34,582 nucleotides of DNA from UBA4664 sp038244585 (GCA_038244585.1 JBBRTI010000006.1:1-34582); one strand, 5' to 3'; positions 14,717 through 23,152 are shown, counted from the first letter of the stretch. Translations and numbers: made by a program. Notes: generated by a model from the letters alone, not told the origin.

Positions 14717-15964
14717 ATGAGACTTTCCAAGCTTTACACCAAGACCCGACGCGACGCTCCCAAAGACGAAACCGCTAAGAACGCGCAATTATTAATCAGG
14801 GCCGGCTACATCCATAAGGATGCCGCCGGAGTCTATTTGTGGCTGCCGCTGGGCCGTATCGTGCTGAACAAGATTATCCAGATCATCCGTGAGGAAATGG
14901 ACGCGCTCGGCAATCAGGAGGTTGTGATGAGCAGCCTTCAGCGTAAAGAACTGTGGGAGACTACCGACCGCTGGGACGATGACAAAGTGGACGTATGGTT
15001 CAAGACCAAGTATAAGAGCGGCGCCGAGGCTGGCCTGGCTTGGAGCCATGAAGAGCAGATGGTCGATATGATGCGGCAGTTTATAGCGTCCTACAAGGAC
15101 CTGCCTGTCGGCGTGTACCAGTTCCAAACCAAACTGCGCAACGAGACGCGAGCCAAAAGCGGGATCTTGCGCACGCGTGAGTTCGTCATGAAGGACCTTT
15201 ATTCCTTTACCCGCGATCAGGAGCAGCATGAGAAGTTTTATAACGACGTCAAAGAAGCGTACGTGCGCATTTTCGACCGTGTCGGCCTTGGGGAATGGAC
15301 CTACTTCACCGTTGCCTCCGGCGGCCCCTTCGCCGAATTCTCTCATGAGTTCCAAACCGTGACCGACGCCGGCGAAGATGTCATTTACCTTCACCGGGAG
15401 AAGCGTATCGCCATTAACCAGGAAGTACTACGCGACGACGTCCTGAAGACCCTAGGGGTTAAGCGTGAAGAGCTGGAAGAGGTCAAAGCCTCTGAAGTGG
15501 GTAATATCTTCAGCTTCGGAACCTCCAAGAGCGAACCGTTCGGCCTCAAGTTCACCGACGAAGACGGCACCGAGAAATTCGTTACCATGGGTTCCTACGG
15601 CATCGGGCCGGCCCGCGTTATGGGGGTGATAGTTGAGCAGTTCGCCGACGAGCGCGGTTTGGTCTGGCCTAAGGGCATCGCTCCGGCCGACGTGCACATC
15701 GTACGCATCGGTGACGCGCCCGAAGTTGTCAAGGCCGCCGATAAGCTCTACGACAGCCTGCAGAAATCCGGCAAGCAAGTAATTTACGACGACCGCAACG
15801 AGCGAGCCGGCCAAATGTTCGCCGACGCCGACCTCATCGGCGTACCCCACCGGGTGACTGTTTCTTCCAAGACTGTCGAGCAGGATAGTGTCGAATATAA
15901 GGCCCGGACCGAGGCCGATAGTCGCTTAATCAAGACCAGTGAATTAGAAAAGACTTTCGTTTAA
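14717..15964 (+). CDS. proS: Prolyl-tRNA synthetase, short form without editing insertion
   Basis: The 415-aa class II synthetase joins proline to tRNA-Pro. Motif 2 (KLRNETRAKSGILRTREFVMKDLYSF) and motif 3 (GSYGIGPARVMG) are present, followed by an anticodon-binding domain (about 320-415). Only about 125 residues lie between motifs 2 and 3, so the roughly 180-residue INS editing domain of E. coli-type ProRS is absent. The protein therefore cannot clear mischarged Ala-tRNA-Pro in cis. Short ProRS of this kind is known from alphaproteobacteria, mitochondria and reduced genomes. It has its own leaderless-type promoter. Confidence 0.95.
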   Translation: MRLSKLYTKTRRDAPKDETAKNAQLLIRAGYIHKDAAGVYLWLPLGRIVLNKIIQIIREEMDALGNQEVVMSSLQRKELWETTDRWDDDKVDVWFKTKYKSGAEAGLAWSHEEQMVDMMRQFIASYKDLPVGVYQFQTKLRNETRAKSGILRTREFVMKDLYSFTRDQEQHEKFYNDVKEAYVRIFDRVGLGEWTYFTVASGGPFAEFSHEFQTVTDAGEDVIYLHREKRIAINQEVLRDDVLKTLGVKREELEEVKASEVGNIFSFGTSKSEPFGLKFTDEDGTEKFVTMGSYGIGPARVMGVIVEQFADERGLVWPKGIAPADVHIVRIGDAPEVVKAADKLYDSLQKSGKQVIYDDRNERAGQMFADADLIGVPHRVTVSSKTVEQDSVEYKARTEADSRLIKTSELEKTFV

Positions 15965-15993
15965 ACCCATTAAGGCTGGATAGCTGTATCCGC

Positions 15994-16023
15994 TTGCCCG
16001 TATCTGTCAGACACTGGTAAACT
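15994..16023 (+). promoter_or_regulatory. Promoter of the mre operon
   Basis: TTGCCC (15994-15999), 18 bp, then TAAACT (16018-16023), with TGG upstream making an extended -10. The predicted start point coincides with an ATG at 16030, upstream of and out of frame with mreB. Confidence 0.6.
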
Positions 16024-16029
16024 AGGGTA

Positions 16030-16050
16030 ATGAAAATGCTTGCTTTATGA
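16030..16050 (+). CDS. Leaderless six-codon upstream ORF (MKMLAL) coupled to mreB
   Basis: ATG 16030 begins 6 nt after the -10 hexamer, where the transcript should start, and opens the frame MKMLAL ending at TGA 16048-16050. That TGA overlaps the mreB ATG (16047) as ATGA. mreB itself has no Shine-Dalgarno. The arrangement suggests that ribosomes enter at the leaderless uORF and restart at mreB. This is inferred from layout only. Confidence 0.4.
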   Translation: MKMLAL

Positions 16051-17099
16051 TTAACCGCTTGCTCGGATTGCTCAGTCATGACATCGGGATCGACTTGGGG
16101 ACGGCCAACACCTTGGTTTACGTTCGCGGGCAGGGTATTACCATCAATGAACCTAGCGTGGTGGCTATCAATATCAAGACTAAGCAGGTTCTGGCCATCG
16201 GCGATGAGGCCAAGAAGATGGTTGGGAAGACTCCGGCTAATATCGTGGCCACCCGGCCATTGGTGGATGGCGTGGTCAGTGACTTTGAAGTCACTGAGCA
16301 GATGCTCAAATATTTCATCAACAAGGTTCATAAGGAGTCCTACAGCGTTTTTCCGCGGCCGCGCGTAGTGGTGGGCATTCCGTCCGGTGTGACGGAAGTT
16401 GAGAAACGCGCGGTGGAAGATGCCGCGACCAACGCCGGCGCCCGCCAGACCTTCCTCATCGAAGAGCCGATGGCCGCGGCTATCGGCGTGCGGCTGCCCA
16501 TCCAGGACGCGGCCGGCAGCATGATCGTCGACATTGGCGGCGGCACAACGGAAGTGGCGGTCATTTCACTGGGCGGCATCGTGGCCTCGCGCAGCCTGCG
16601 TATTGCCGGCGATGAATTATCGGACGATATCATAAAGTATGCCCGTGAGGAGTTCAGCCTTCAGATCGGCGAGCGCACGGCGGAAAACATCAAGATCCAA
16701 ATCGGCTCTGCCTACCCGCTGGACGGCGTTAAGGCGGTTCCTATGCGCGGCCGCGACCTAGTTACCGGTCTACCCAAGGAAATTATGGTTGAGCCGGAGC
16801 AGATACGCGCCGCCCTCGCCAAAAGCGTTCGCGAAATCGTTGAAGCCGTCAAAATCACCGTGGAGGAAACTCCGCCGGAGCTGGTGGCCGATATCATGGA
16901 CCGCGGCATCGTGCTGGCGGGCGGCGGCGCCTTGCTCAAGGGTCTCGATAAGATGATCGAGTACGAAACCAAGATGCCAGTCCACGTGGCCGACGATCCA
17001 TTGACGGCCGTGGCTCGTGGCACTGGTTTGGTGTTGGAAGACTTGGATTCTCTCAAGGACATCCTTATTCCGACTCAATATGGCAAGATTCCGCGTTAA
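16047..17099 (+). CDS. mreB: Rod-shape actin homologue MreB
   Basis: The 350-aa protein is an actin-like ATPase forming membrane-bound filaments that guide lateral wall synthesis. Phosphate-1 loop DIGIDLGTANTLVY is near the N-terminus, the connect-1 region is IPSGVTEVEKRAV, phosphate-2 is VDIGGGTTEVAVI, and the adenosine motif is GIVLAGGGALLKGLD. The N-terminal hydrophobic MINRLLGLLS may act as a membrane-binding tip. It leads the order mreB-mreC-mreD-mrdA. Its start overlaps a six-codon uORF, and no Shine-Dalgarno is present. Confidence 0.96.
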   Translation: MINRLLGLLSHDIGIDLGTANTLVYVRGQGITINEPSVVAINIKTKQVLAIGDEAKKMVGKTPANIVATRPLVDGVVSDFEVTEQMLKYFINKVHKESYSVFPRPRVVVGIPSGVTEVEKRAVEDAATNAGARQTFLIEEPMAAAIGVRLPIQDAAGSMIVDIGGGTTEVAVISLGGIVASRSLRIAGDELSDDIIKYAREEFSLQIGERTAENIKIQIGSAYPLDGVKAVPMRGRDLVTGLPKEIMVEPEQIRAALAKSVREIVEAVKITVEETPPELVADIMDRGIVLAGGGALLKGLDKMIEYETKMPVHVADDPLTAVARGTGLVLEDLDSLKDILIPTQYGKIPR

Positions 17100-17111
17100 G
17101 GAACCAATTCT

Positions 17112-17909
17112 ATGAGCCGATTTAATCTCAACCGACGAATTTTACTGATGGTGGCGGCCGGAGCGGTCCTGATATTAGTTGGTCTGACTACGGCTAGGGG
17201 GCCTCTACAATGGCTTTATAATGTGACTCTTGCCCCTGTTTCAAAATCATTTGCCGGCGCCGGCAGTGGTTTTAGTGCAACCATGGCCGACCTGGGGCGG
17301 GTAAGCCGCTTGGCACGCGACAATACGGAGCTGGCTCGTGAGAACGCTAGTTTGCGTCAGCGCTTGGCAGCAGATGCCGAAACTCGGCGTGATAATCAGC
17401 TACTGAGGCAGCAGCTCGGCTTGGAGGTGGCCGGAGCCGCGCCTGAAGTTGCTGCCGAGGTTGTGGCTTTCCAGCCGGATTCATACCGTCAGTTTATCAC
17501 CATCAACAAAGGCTCAACGGACGGCCTCAAGGCCGGGCAGGCCGTGCTCAGCGAGGGCGTGCTCGCCGGAACTTTGTATTCGGTCTCGGCCCACAACGCC
17601 AAGGTTATCCTGATCGTTGACCCCGAGTTCAAGCTGGCCGCCAAGGTCCAAGGCGATAATGCGGCGGACGGTATCGTTCAGGGCCAGCTGGGCGGCGGCC
17701 TTACGATGCAGAAGATTGACCAGACTAAGCAAATAAAGCCTGGTGATACCGTAACTACCACCGGTCTAGGCGGCTTGGTACCAGCGGGGCTCCTTATAGG
17801 CCAGATCCAGTCGGTCAATAGCCGCTCCAACGTCATATTCCAGACCGCCCAAATCTCGACACCGTTGGAAGCCAACCGCCTGCGCTTTGTTTTCGTGGTC
17901 ACTCAATAG
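17112..17909 (+). CDS. mreC: Rod-shape-determining protein MreC
   Basis: The 265-aa protein has a short cytosolic N-terminus, one membrane span (about 10-28), an extracytoplasmic coiled coil (about 60-100, RLARDNTELARENASLRQRL) and the double beta-barrel MreC domain. In the elongasome MreC activates PBP2. AAGGAA (17099-17104) precedes the ATG, and its stop TAG shares its last base with the mreD GTG. Length and domain order are normal. Confidence 0.94.
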   Translation: MSRFNLNRRILLMVAAGAVLILVGLTTARGPLQWLYNVTLAPVSKSFAGAGSGFSATMADLGRVSRLARDNTELARENASLRQRLAADAETRRDNQLLRQQLGLEVAGAAPEVAAEVVAFQPDSYRQFITINKGSTDGLKAGQAVLSEGVLAGTLYSVSAHNAKVILIVDPEFKLAAKVQGDNAADGIVQGQLGGGLTMQKIDQTKQIKPGDTVTTTGLGGLVPAGLLIGQIQSVNSRSNVIFQTAQISTPLEANRLRFVFVVTQ

Positions 17910-18409
17910 TGAGGCGGATCTTGCTGTTTGTGGTGCTGGGGCTGTCGATTGCTGCTCAGGTTAGCCTGCTGCCGGCTCTACGTCCGTTTGATGTTGTACC
18001 TAACCTCCTGTTGGTCCTAGTTGTTTTAATCGGGCTGAGGTCTACGGTCTCGCAGGCTTTGCTGTTGGCTGTTCTTGGCGGAATCGTCATGGATTTGGCC
18101 AGCGGCTCGGACTTCGGGCGAGATATGGGCATACTGGTTTTAGGTGCTCTGTCGACGGGGCTGGTGCGCCGGAGCGGGCTGACATTGACCGGCCCGTTGG
18201 TAGCGGTCGGCCTGGTGGCAGTGATGACACTGGCGGCCACGGCACTAAGCTTGGCCGGTATCTTCGATTCACTGTCCGGCAGTCTCAGTGGCCGTATCCT
18301 CTCGACGCTGGTAGGGGAGCTCGTGTTAAACTTAGTCCTAACGCTTGGGTTTCGGCCGATCATTAATCGGCTGGTCCCCGACGAGTCGGCCTTGCCGACA
18401 ATAGGTTAG
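17909..18409 (+). CDS. mreD: Rod-shape-determining protein MreD
   Basis: The 166-aa protein consists of about five membrane spans, with the family feature of an LR-FD-VPNLLLVLVV segment near the start and a charged loop (DLASGSDFGRDMG) after the second pair of spans. It is an integral partner of MreC. Translation starts at GTG 17909, one base overlapping the mreC stop (TAGTG), indicating coupling. Assignment rests on topology plus position between mreC and mrdA, as MreD is poorly conserved. Confidence 0.9.
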   Translation: MRRILLFVVLGLSIAAQVSLLPALRPFDVVPNLLLVLVVLIGLRSTVSQALLLAVLGGIVMDLASGSDFGRDMGILVLGALSTGLVRRSGLTLTGPLVAVGLVAVMTLAATALSLAGIFDSLSGSLSGRILSTLVGELVLNLVLTLGFRPIINRLVPDESALPTIG

Positions 18410-18417
18410 GGGGCACA

Positions 18418-20457
18418 GTGAAGGGTAAAATATTTGGTTATCTGGAGAGCGGCGGGTCCAAGGGACTTAAGCTGAGCGGAAACCTGGCCCGTCATGAGGA
18501 ATGGACCGAGGCGATTCTGCCGGCCGATGCTGAGCGCCTAGGGACGGAAACCGACACCAATCGGCGCCCGCTCATCATCTTTGCCGCGGTTATAGTAGGA
18601 GCTATGGGCCTGTTGGGCGCGCGGCTGTTCGGGCTCCAAATTATTGGCGGCGACCACAATTTGGCTCTGGCCGACGGTAACCGCACCCGTCAACAGGTAA
18701 CCAGGGCGCCCCGCGGCGATATTCGGGACCGTAACGGCGTGGTGCTTGCCAGCAATCAAGCCAGCTTCGACGTGACCGCCCTGCCGCAGCAGCTCCCGCG
18801 CGAAGCCAAGGCGCGGACGGCGGTGTATGCGCGGGTGGCGGCAATTTTAGGCATGACCGTGAGTGACGTTCAAGCTAAGGCCGAGGTTACTTGCCGCGGT
18901 CAAAAACTCAGCTCCGGCTGTCTGACGGTGCCAATTCCGCAGCTTATCGCTGCTAACGTGGAGCGTAATCGAGCTCTAATGCTCGATCAGGCCAGCGCCG
19001 GGCTGCCCGGCTTCTCACTTGATACCAACCCGATCCGTCAGTATAAGGACGACGGCTTGATGTCGGCTTTCCTGGGGTACACCGGACGCGTGAACGCCGA
19101 AGAGGCTGCGGGCGACCGCACTTACGGCCCGACCGACCTCATAGGCAAGCTGGGGCTGGAGAAGCAGTATGAGACGGTTCTACGCGGCTTGAACGGCTAC
19201 CGTCAGACTGAGGTAGATGCGACAGGCAAGCCGGTGCGGGTTCTAGCCAGTCAGGACCCGTCGCCGGGCAGCGACATTATCCTGACGGTGGATATGGCCT
19301 TGCAGCGCAAGCTCGCTGAGTCGATCGGCCGTCAGATGGCCGCCTCCGGGGCTCAACGGGCATCCGGAGTTGCTATCAACCCCAAAACGGGAGAAGTGTT
19401 GGCAGCAGTATCTCTTCCGAGCTATGACAACAACCTGTTCGGTGGCGGAATATCCAATACTGACTACCAGCGTCTGGTCAACGATCCGGGTCAGCCGTTA
19501 TTTAATAAGGTAACCAGCGGAACATATCCTTCCGGTTCCATTATCAAACCCTTAGGCGCGGCGGCAGCGCTGGAAGCAGGCATCATCACGGTTGCAACGT
19601 CGGTGTTGGACGCCGGAAAAATTACCATACCCAACAAATATGATCCCTCCAAGCCATCCGTGTATAAGGGTTGGGAGACTGGTCACGGCGGTTTGGGTAT
19701 AGTTAACGTCCTTTATGCTCTCGCCCGCAGCTCGGATATATTCTTCTACAAGGTCATGGGCGGGCTGAACGGTACCAATGAGGACTTTGTCCGCCCGCTC
19801 GGCGTCACCAAACTGACGGATTACTATAGGTTGTTTGGGCTTGGATCTCCAACCGGTATCGATATACCGAACGAGGCCGCCGGCAGAGTCCCGACTCCGG
19901 TTTGGAAAAAAGCCTTCTCGGGCGAAGGCTGGTACTCCGGCGACACGTACAACATCGCGGTGGGCCAGGGCGATCTGTTAGTCTCGCCCCTACAAATGGT
20001 GAACGCGATGGCGGCTGTCGCTAACGGCGGCACCCTCTATAAACCGCATTTCCTCAGCGCAGTGACAGACTCTTTGGGAAAAGTGACGAAGACGGCCGCG
20101 CCAGAGGTTGTTAGGCAAAACTTTATCAGCAAGCAAAACCTCGATACGGTTCGGCGCGGCATGTGGATGGCGGTCAACGACCCCAACGGCACGGCATGCT
20201 GCCGTATCAAGCAAGAAGTCCCCGTAGAAGTGGCGGGGAAGACCGGGACCGCAGAAACGGTGGTCCACGACGACGGGTCCGGGGCCAAGCTGCAGAGCCG
20301 GCCGCACGCCTGGTTCGAAGCCTTTGCACCGTTCAATGATCCCAAAATTGCCATCGTCGTCCTAGTCGAACATTCCGGTGAAGGGGCCGAGTACGCCGCT
20401 CCGGCCGTTCGCGAGACATTATCATGGTATTTTACGCAAGGTGGGGGAGCCCACTAA
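18418..20457 (+). CDS. mrdA: Penicillin-binding protein 2 (elongasome transpeptidase)
   Basis: The 679-aa class B PBP has a 50-residue cytosolic N-terminus, one membrane span (about 51-70), the pedestal domain beginning at APRGDIRDRNGVVLA, and a transpeptidase domain. The catalytic triad motifs are Ser374-I-I-Lys377 (PSGSIIKP), Ser438-Ser-Asp440 (the SxD variant usual in PBP2) and Lys608-Thr-Gly (VAGKTGTAET). It cross-links peptidoglycan during elongation together with RodA. GTG 18418 is preceded by TTAGGGGG. rodA, often next to mrdA, is not in this window. The cytosolic N-terminus is longer than in E. coli PBP2. Confidence 0.94.
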   Translation: MKGKIFGYLESGGSKGLKLSGNLARHEEWTEAILPADAERLGTETDTNRRPLIIFAAVIVGAMGLLGARLFGLQIIGGDHNLALADGNRTRQQVTRAPRGDIRDRNGVVLASNQASFDVTALPQQLPREAKARTAVYARVAAILGMTVSDVQAKAEVTCRGQKLSSGCLTVPIPQLIAANVERNRALMLDQASAGLPGFSLDTNPIRQYKDDGLMSAFLGYTGRVNAEEAAGDRTYGPTDLIGKLGLEKQYETVLRGLNGYRQTEVDATGKPVRVLASQDPSPGSDIILTVDMALQRKLAESIGRQMAASGAQRASGVAINPKTGEVLAAVSLPSYDNNLFGGGISNTDYQRLVNDPGQPLFNKVTSGTYPSGSIIKPLGAAAALEAGIITVATSVLDAGKITIPNKYDPSKPSVYKGWETGHGGLGIVNVLYALARSSDIFFYKVMGGLNGTNEDFVRPLGVTKLTDYYRLFGLGSPTGIDIPNEAAGRVPTPVWKKAFSGEGWYSGDTYNIAVGQGDLLVSPLQMVNAMAAVANGGTLYKPHFLSAVTDSLGKVTKTAAPEVVRQNFISKQNLDTVRRGMWMAVNDPNGTACCRIKQEVPVEVAGKTGTAETVVHDDGSGAKLQSRPHAWFEAFAPFNDPKIAIVVLVEHSGEGAEYAAPAVRETLSWYFTQGGGAH

Positions 20458-20485
20458 AGGGCCGACGAATATGCTGAGAGCTTAA

Positions 20486-20513
20486 GTGGATAACTACTTA
20501 TTAGCTATCCACA
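20486..20513. repeat. Inverted pair of DnaA-box-like nonamers
   Basis: GTGGATA (20486-20492) and TATCCAC (20506-20512) form an inverted repeat with a 13-bp spacer. Each arm extends to a nonamer matching TTATCCACA at 8 of 9 positions. It lies just after mrdA in a non-coding stretch, and could be a DnaA-responsive site or a regulator operator. Confidence 0.4.
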
Positions 20514-20685
20514 GGTCGATATTAGAGTAATTGTGCTAATGGTATTTATGCCTTGGCAAAGGGTTATACTGGTGTTTAACAATAGTAACTCTTGACGTTA
20601 GTTTTAACCTGGGCGAACATAGTAAAACAAATACAGATATTACCAAAACGTTTACAAAATTAATGTGTCCAACCAGAGCAGTCAC
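20514..20685 (+). promoter_or_regulatory. Non-coding greA upstream region with -10-like TATACT
   Basis: This AT-rich spacer holds TATACT (20565-20570) and a separate TTGACG (20592-20597), neither with a convincing partner at 16-18 bp. A transcript from the TATACT would have a leader of about 175 nt running through the terminator-like hairpin before greA. An in-frame GTG at 20665 would extend GreA through that hairpin and is not favoured. Confidence 0.35.
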
Positions 20686-20711
20686 CTCGGGATTTTCCCG
20701 GGTCTTTTTTT
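20686..20711 (+). terminator. Terminator-like attenuator in the greA leader
   Basis: CTCGGGA (20686-20692) pairs with TCCCGGG (20696-20702) around TTT and is followed two bases later by seven T residues (20705-20711): a textbook intrinsic terminator. It ends 40 bp before the greA ATG, with no good promoter in between, so it probably attenuates greA rather than only ending the mre operon. Confidence 0.65.
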
Positions 20712-20751
20712 CACCGACTCACGTTGCTTATGGTTGGCAAGGAGTATCAAA

Positions 20752-21219
20752 ATGACCAAGACTATAACTGAATTCAGGCTAACAGCCGAAGGTATGGCAG
20801 CACTCAAGGACGAACTCCATGAGCTGACCACGAATAAGCGGACTGAGATTGCTGAGCGGCTTAGAGAAGCTAAAGCAGATGGTGACCTCAGCGAGAACGC
20901 GATGTATGATGCCGCCCGCGAGGCTCAGGGCTTTACGGAAGGCAGGATCTCGGAGATTGAGCAGATCCTTAAACATGCCTCGCTAATATCCAGTACGGGC
21001 AAGAGCGAAGTCGGACTTGGCTCCACCGTCCACGTTGTTCTAGAGGGCGGCGCACGGAAATACACGATTGTCGGTTCAACTGAGGCCAATCCCGATGAAG
21101 GCAAGATCAGTGAAGAATCATTAGTCGGCAAAGCCTTACTCGGCAAGAAAGCCGGTGATGAGATATCAGTCCAAGTTCCATCCGGCACCCTGACCTACAA
21201 AATTCACAAAGTCGAATAA
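20752..21219 (+). CDS. greA: Transcription elongation factor GreA
   Basis: The 155-aa protein is GreA, which rescues backtracked RNA polymerase by stimulating transcript cleavage. It has the N-terminal coiled coil (about 10-75) with the acidic tip in ADGDLSENAMYDAA and the C-terminal FKBP-like domain ending in VGKALLGKKAGDEISVQVPSG. The start at 20752 is chosen because AAGGAG (20739-20744) sits 7 nt upstream and MTKTITEFRLTAEG matches the family N-terminus; the longer in-frame GTG form would run through the upstream terminator. A terminator follows. Confidence 0.95.
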   Translation: MTKTITEFRLTAEGMAALKDELHELTTNKRTEIAERLREAKADGDLSENAMYDAAREAQGFTEGRISEIEQILKHASLISSTGKSEVGLGSTVHVVLEGGARKYTIVGSTEANPDEGKISEESLVGKALLGKKAGDEISVQVPSGTLTYKIHKVE

Positions 21220-21233
21220 CACTGCTTTAACGA

Positions 21234-21263
21234 AAAATGGCTGCCCTTTTGGGCGGCCATTTT
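21234..21263 (+). terminator. Intrinsic terminator of greA
   Basis: AAAATGGC-T-GCCC pairs with GGGC-G-GCCATTTT around a TTTT loop, with the T-run inside the right arm. A-rich left and T-rich right arms allow bidirectional action. Confidence 0.8.
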
Positions 21264-21296
21264 AGTTCTATATTCGCCCCCGTGCGGCTTTTCGGG

Positions 21297-21302
21297 TAAA
21301 AT
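21297..21302 (+). promoter_or_regulatory. Putative -10 of lysS (leaderless type)
   Basis: TAAAAT ends 7 nt before the ATG at 21310, with no Shine-Dalgarno, the same layout as proS. The -35 region is weak. Confidence 0.45.
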
Positions 21303-21309
21303 AGGCTTC

Positions 21310-22866
21310 ATGAAACCACAAAGTAATTATTGGGTTGATCAAGTGGCTGCCAGTGCTATGGCGGCGTACCCGGAGGGTGAAATCATCGTCTCCTCCGGCC
21401 ATTCTCCGTCGGGTAACTACCATGTCGGCACCGTCCGGGAGATCCTGACCGCTAGCGCCGTCACGTGGGCTATCCGGAAGGCCGGCCGTCACGCTCGCCA
21501 CATCGACTTCGTCGATGACTACGACGCCTTTCGTAAGGTTCCGGTTAACGTTCCTGAGTCATGGGCCGGTTACATCGGTCAGCCTCTCTACTTGGTACCC
21601 GATCCATGGGACTGTCACACCTCCTACGGAGCGCACTTTTTGGCTGATCTCTACGGCGCCGTTCAGACGTTGGGCGTGGAGATGGAAACCGTTTATGCTC
21701 ACGAGGCTTATCCGGCGGGCAAATTCACAGCTTCAATCGAGTCCGGTCTCGAAAATTTGGACCGGGTACGTGCCATCATCGCCGAGGTCAGCGGTCGCGA
21801 GCTGCCAGAAACATGGGCACCGGTACAGATACTCAGCGATGCTGATAACCTGCGCGAGTGGCGCTACAACGGCTGGGATAAGGCAGGAGGTACCGTCAGC
21901 TACACCGACCGTGACGGTGCCAAAGGGCAGGTATCCTACCGCGAGGGCCGTGTCAAATTGGACTGGCGGTTGGACTGGCCGGCCCGCTGGGCCATCTGGA
22001 ACGTCCGTGTAGAGCCGTTCGGCCGCGATCACGCCACCAAGGGGGGCTCATACGAAACGGGCAAGCACCTGGTTGCCGACATCTTCGGCGGCAGTGCGCC
22101 GTTGCCGGTGCCATACGACTTCGTCAACCGCCTCGGTCAGACTAAAAAGATGAGCAAGTCTAGCGGCGATGTCATTACGGCCTCCGGCGCCCTAGAGATT
22201 ATGCCGCCGGAAATCCTGCGCTTCTTCATTCTGCGATCCTTGCCGGCCCGAACACTGGTCTTTGACGAGGGTGTCGGCCTGTATAATCTGATTGATGATT
22301 ACTCTAAGTTGGAACAGGCTGTCAAAGCCGGTGAGCAGCCCGAATTTGCGGAGGCTTACGCCATAGCCTCTGCCCAAACTCGGGAGCAGACAATCTCCAG
22401 TGTACCGTTCAGCCACCTGGTGGCGGTGTATCAGGCTGCCCGGCGCGACTCGGCTGAATGCATGGCGATTCTCTCCCGAACGGGCTTTGAGGCCGCGGTA
22501 AAGGCGGAGCGTGCAGTCATCGAGCGGGAACTGGTCTTTGTCGGTAATTGGCTCGATCGTTTCGCTCCCGACAGCGTGGTTTTCAGCGTGCAACAGGCCG
22601 TACCAGAGGCCGTCTTAAGTGAGGCACAGCGCAATTTCCTCGCAGAGTTGGCAGATATTGTTGAGCATGCGACGGACGGTTTGGACGGGCAGGGGATGCA
22701 CGAAGCCATTTACGCCGCCAAAGAGGTCGCCAAACTTGCTCCCGCCGAGGCGTTCAGGGCGTTGTACCGCGTGATCCTCGGCAAGGACTCGGGACCAAAA
22801 GCCGGGTGGTTTCTAGCCTCATTGGACTCCGACTGGTTGGTCGGTCGCTTGCGCTTGACAAAATAG
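21310..22866 (+). CDS. lysS: Class I lysyl-tRNA synthetase
   Basis: The 518-aa protein is a class I (archaeal-type) LysRS, unrelated to the common class II bacterial enzyme. The HIGH-like motif is HSPSGNYHVG (31-40) and the KMSKS motif KMSKS is at 280-284. SGHSPSGNYHVGT, DDYDAFRKVP and the WPARWAIWNVRVEPFGRDH segment are characteristic of the class I family. Class I LysRS occurs in most archaea, spirochaetes, alphaproteobacteria and scattered others. It sits as a single gene between greA and a small ORF, with its own leaderless-type promoter. The chance that it is another class Ib enzyme (GluRS, GlnRS) is low. Confidence 0.92.
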   Translation: MKPQSNYWVDQVAASAMAAYPEGEIIVSSGHSPSGNYHVGTVREILTASAVTWAIRKAGRHARHIDFVDDYDAFRKVPVNVPESWAGYIGQPLYLVPDPWDCHTSYGAHFLADLYGAVQTLGVEMETVYAHEAYPAGKFTASIESGLENLDRVRAIIAEVSGRELPETWAPVQILSDADNLREWRYNGWDKAGGTVSYTDRDGAKGQVSYREGRVKLDWRLDWPARWAIWNVRVEPFGRDHATKGGSYETGKHLVADIFGGSAPLPVPYDFVNRLGQTKKMSKSSGDVITASGALEIMPPEILRFFILRSLPARTLVFDEGVGLYNLIDDYSKLEQAVKAGEQPEFAEAYAIASAQTREQTISSVPFSHLVAVYQAARRDSAECMAILSRTGFEAAVKAERAVIERELVFVGNWLDRFAPDSVVFSVQQAVPEAVLSEAQRNFLAELADIVEHATDGLDGQGMHEAIYAAKEVAKLAPAEAFRALYRVILGKDSGPKAGWFLASLDSDWLVGRLRLTK

Positions 22867-22957
22867 CTTAAACATAGGATTGTTAAGCGTGATGGCCGAC
22901 CGTATGTCTGCTGTAGTTCTCTATTTCTTTCTTCTTTCGAGTCCAAAGGGGACGCAC

Positions 22958-23146
22958 ATGCAATTAGCTTACAAGACTAGGCACTGGGCCGACATCAAGC
23001 ATCTTCGCGAGTTTGCCGGCTTGGCGGGCAGCAACGATGGAGCTCTCGACCCTCTATACAACAAGCATTGCCGAGAGTTCCATGCCGGAAGTTCCTGCGA
23101 GGAAGCCCTGAAAGCCCTAAGGTCCAAGAAAGCCAAACAGCGGTAA
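22958..23146 (+). CDS. Small basic 62-aa protein of unknown function
   Basis: The frame could begin at 22880, but ATG 22958 (MQLAYKTRHWADI) is preferred because AAAGGGG (22946-22952) lies at Shine-Dalgarno distance, while the upstream extension is hydrophobic and lacks a ribosome site. The product is soluble, contains two Cys (HCREFH and SSCEEAL), and ends in the very basic SKKAKQR. The phrase YNKHCREFHAG...EEALKALRSKK suggests two short amphipathic helices and possible nucleic-acid contact. I do not recognise the family. It is directly followed by a three-hairpin region, which may be its 3' UTR. Confidence 0.55.
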   Translation: MQLAYKTRHWADIKHLREFAGLAGSNDGALDPLYNKHCREFHAGSSCEEALKALRSKKAKQR

Positions 23147-23152
23147 CGGGAA

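Noticed and set aside
20665..20751. N-terminal extension of GreA from an in-frame GTG at 20665
   Set aside because: It would translate through the terminator hairpin, lacks family similarity, and ATG 20752 has a good Shine-Dalgarno.
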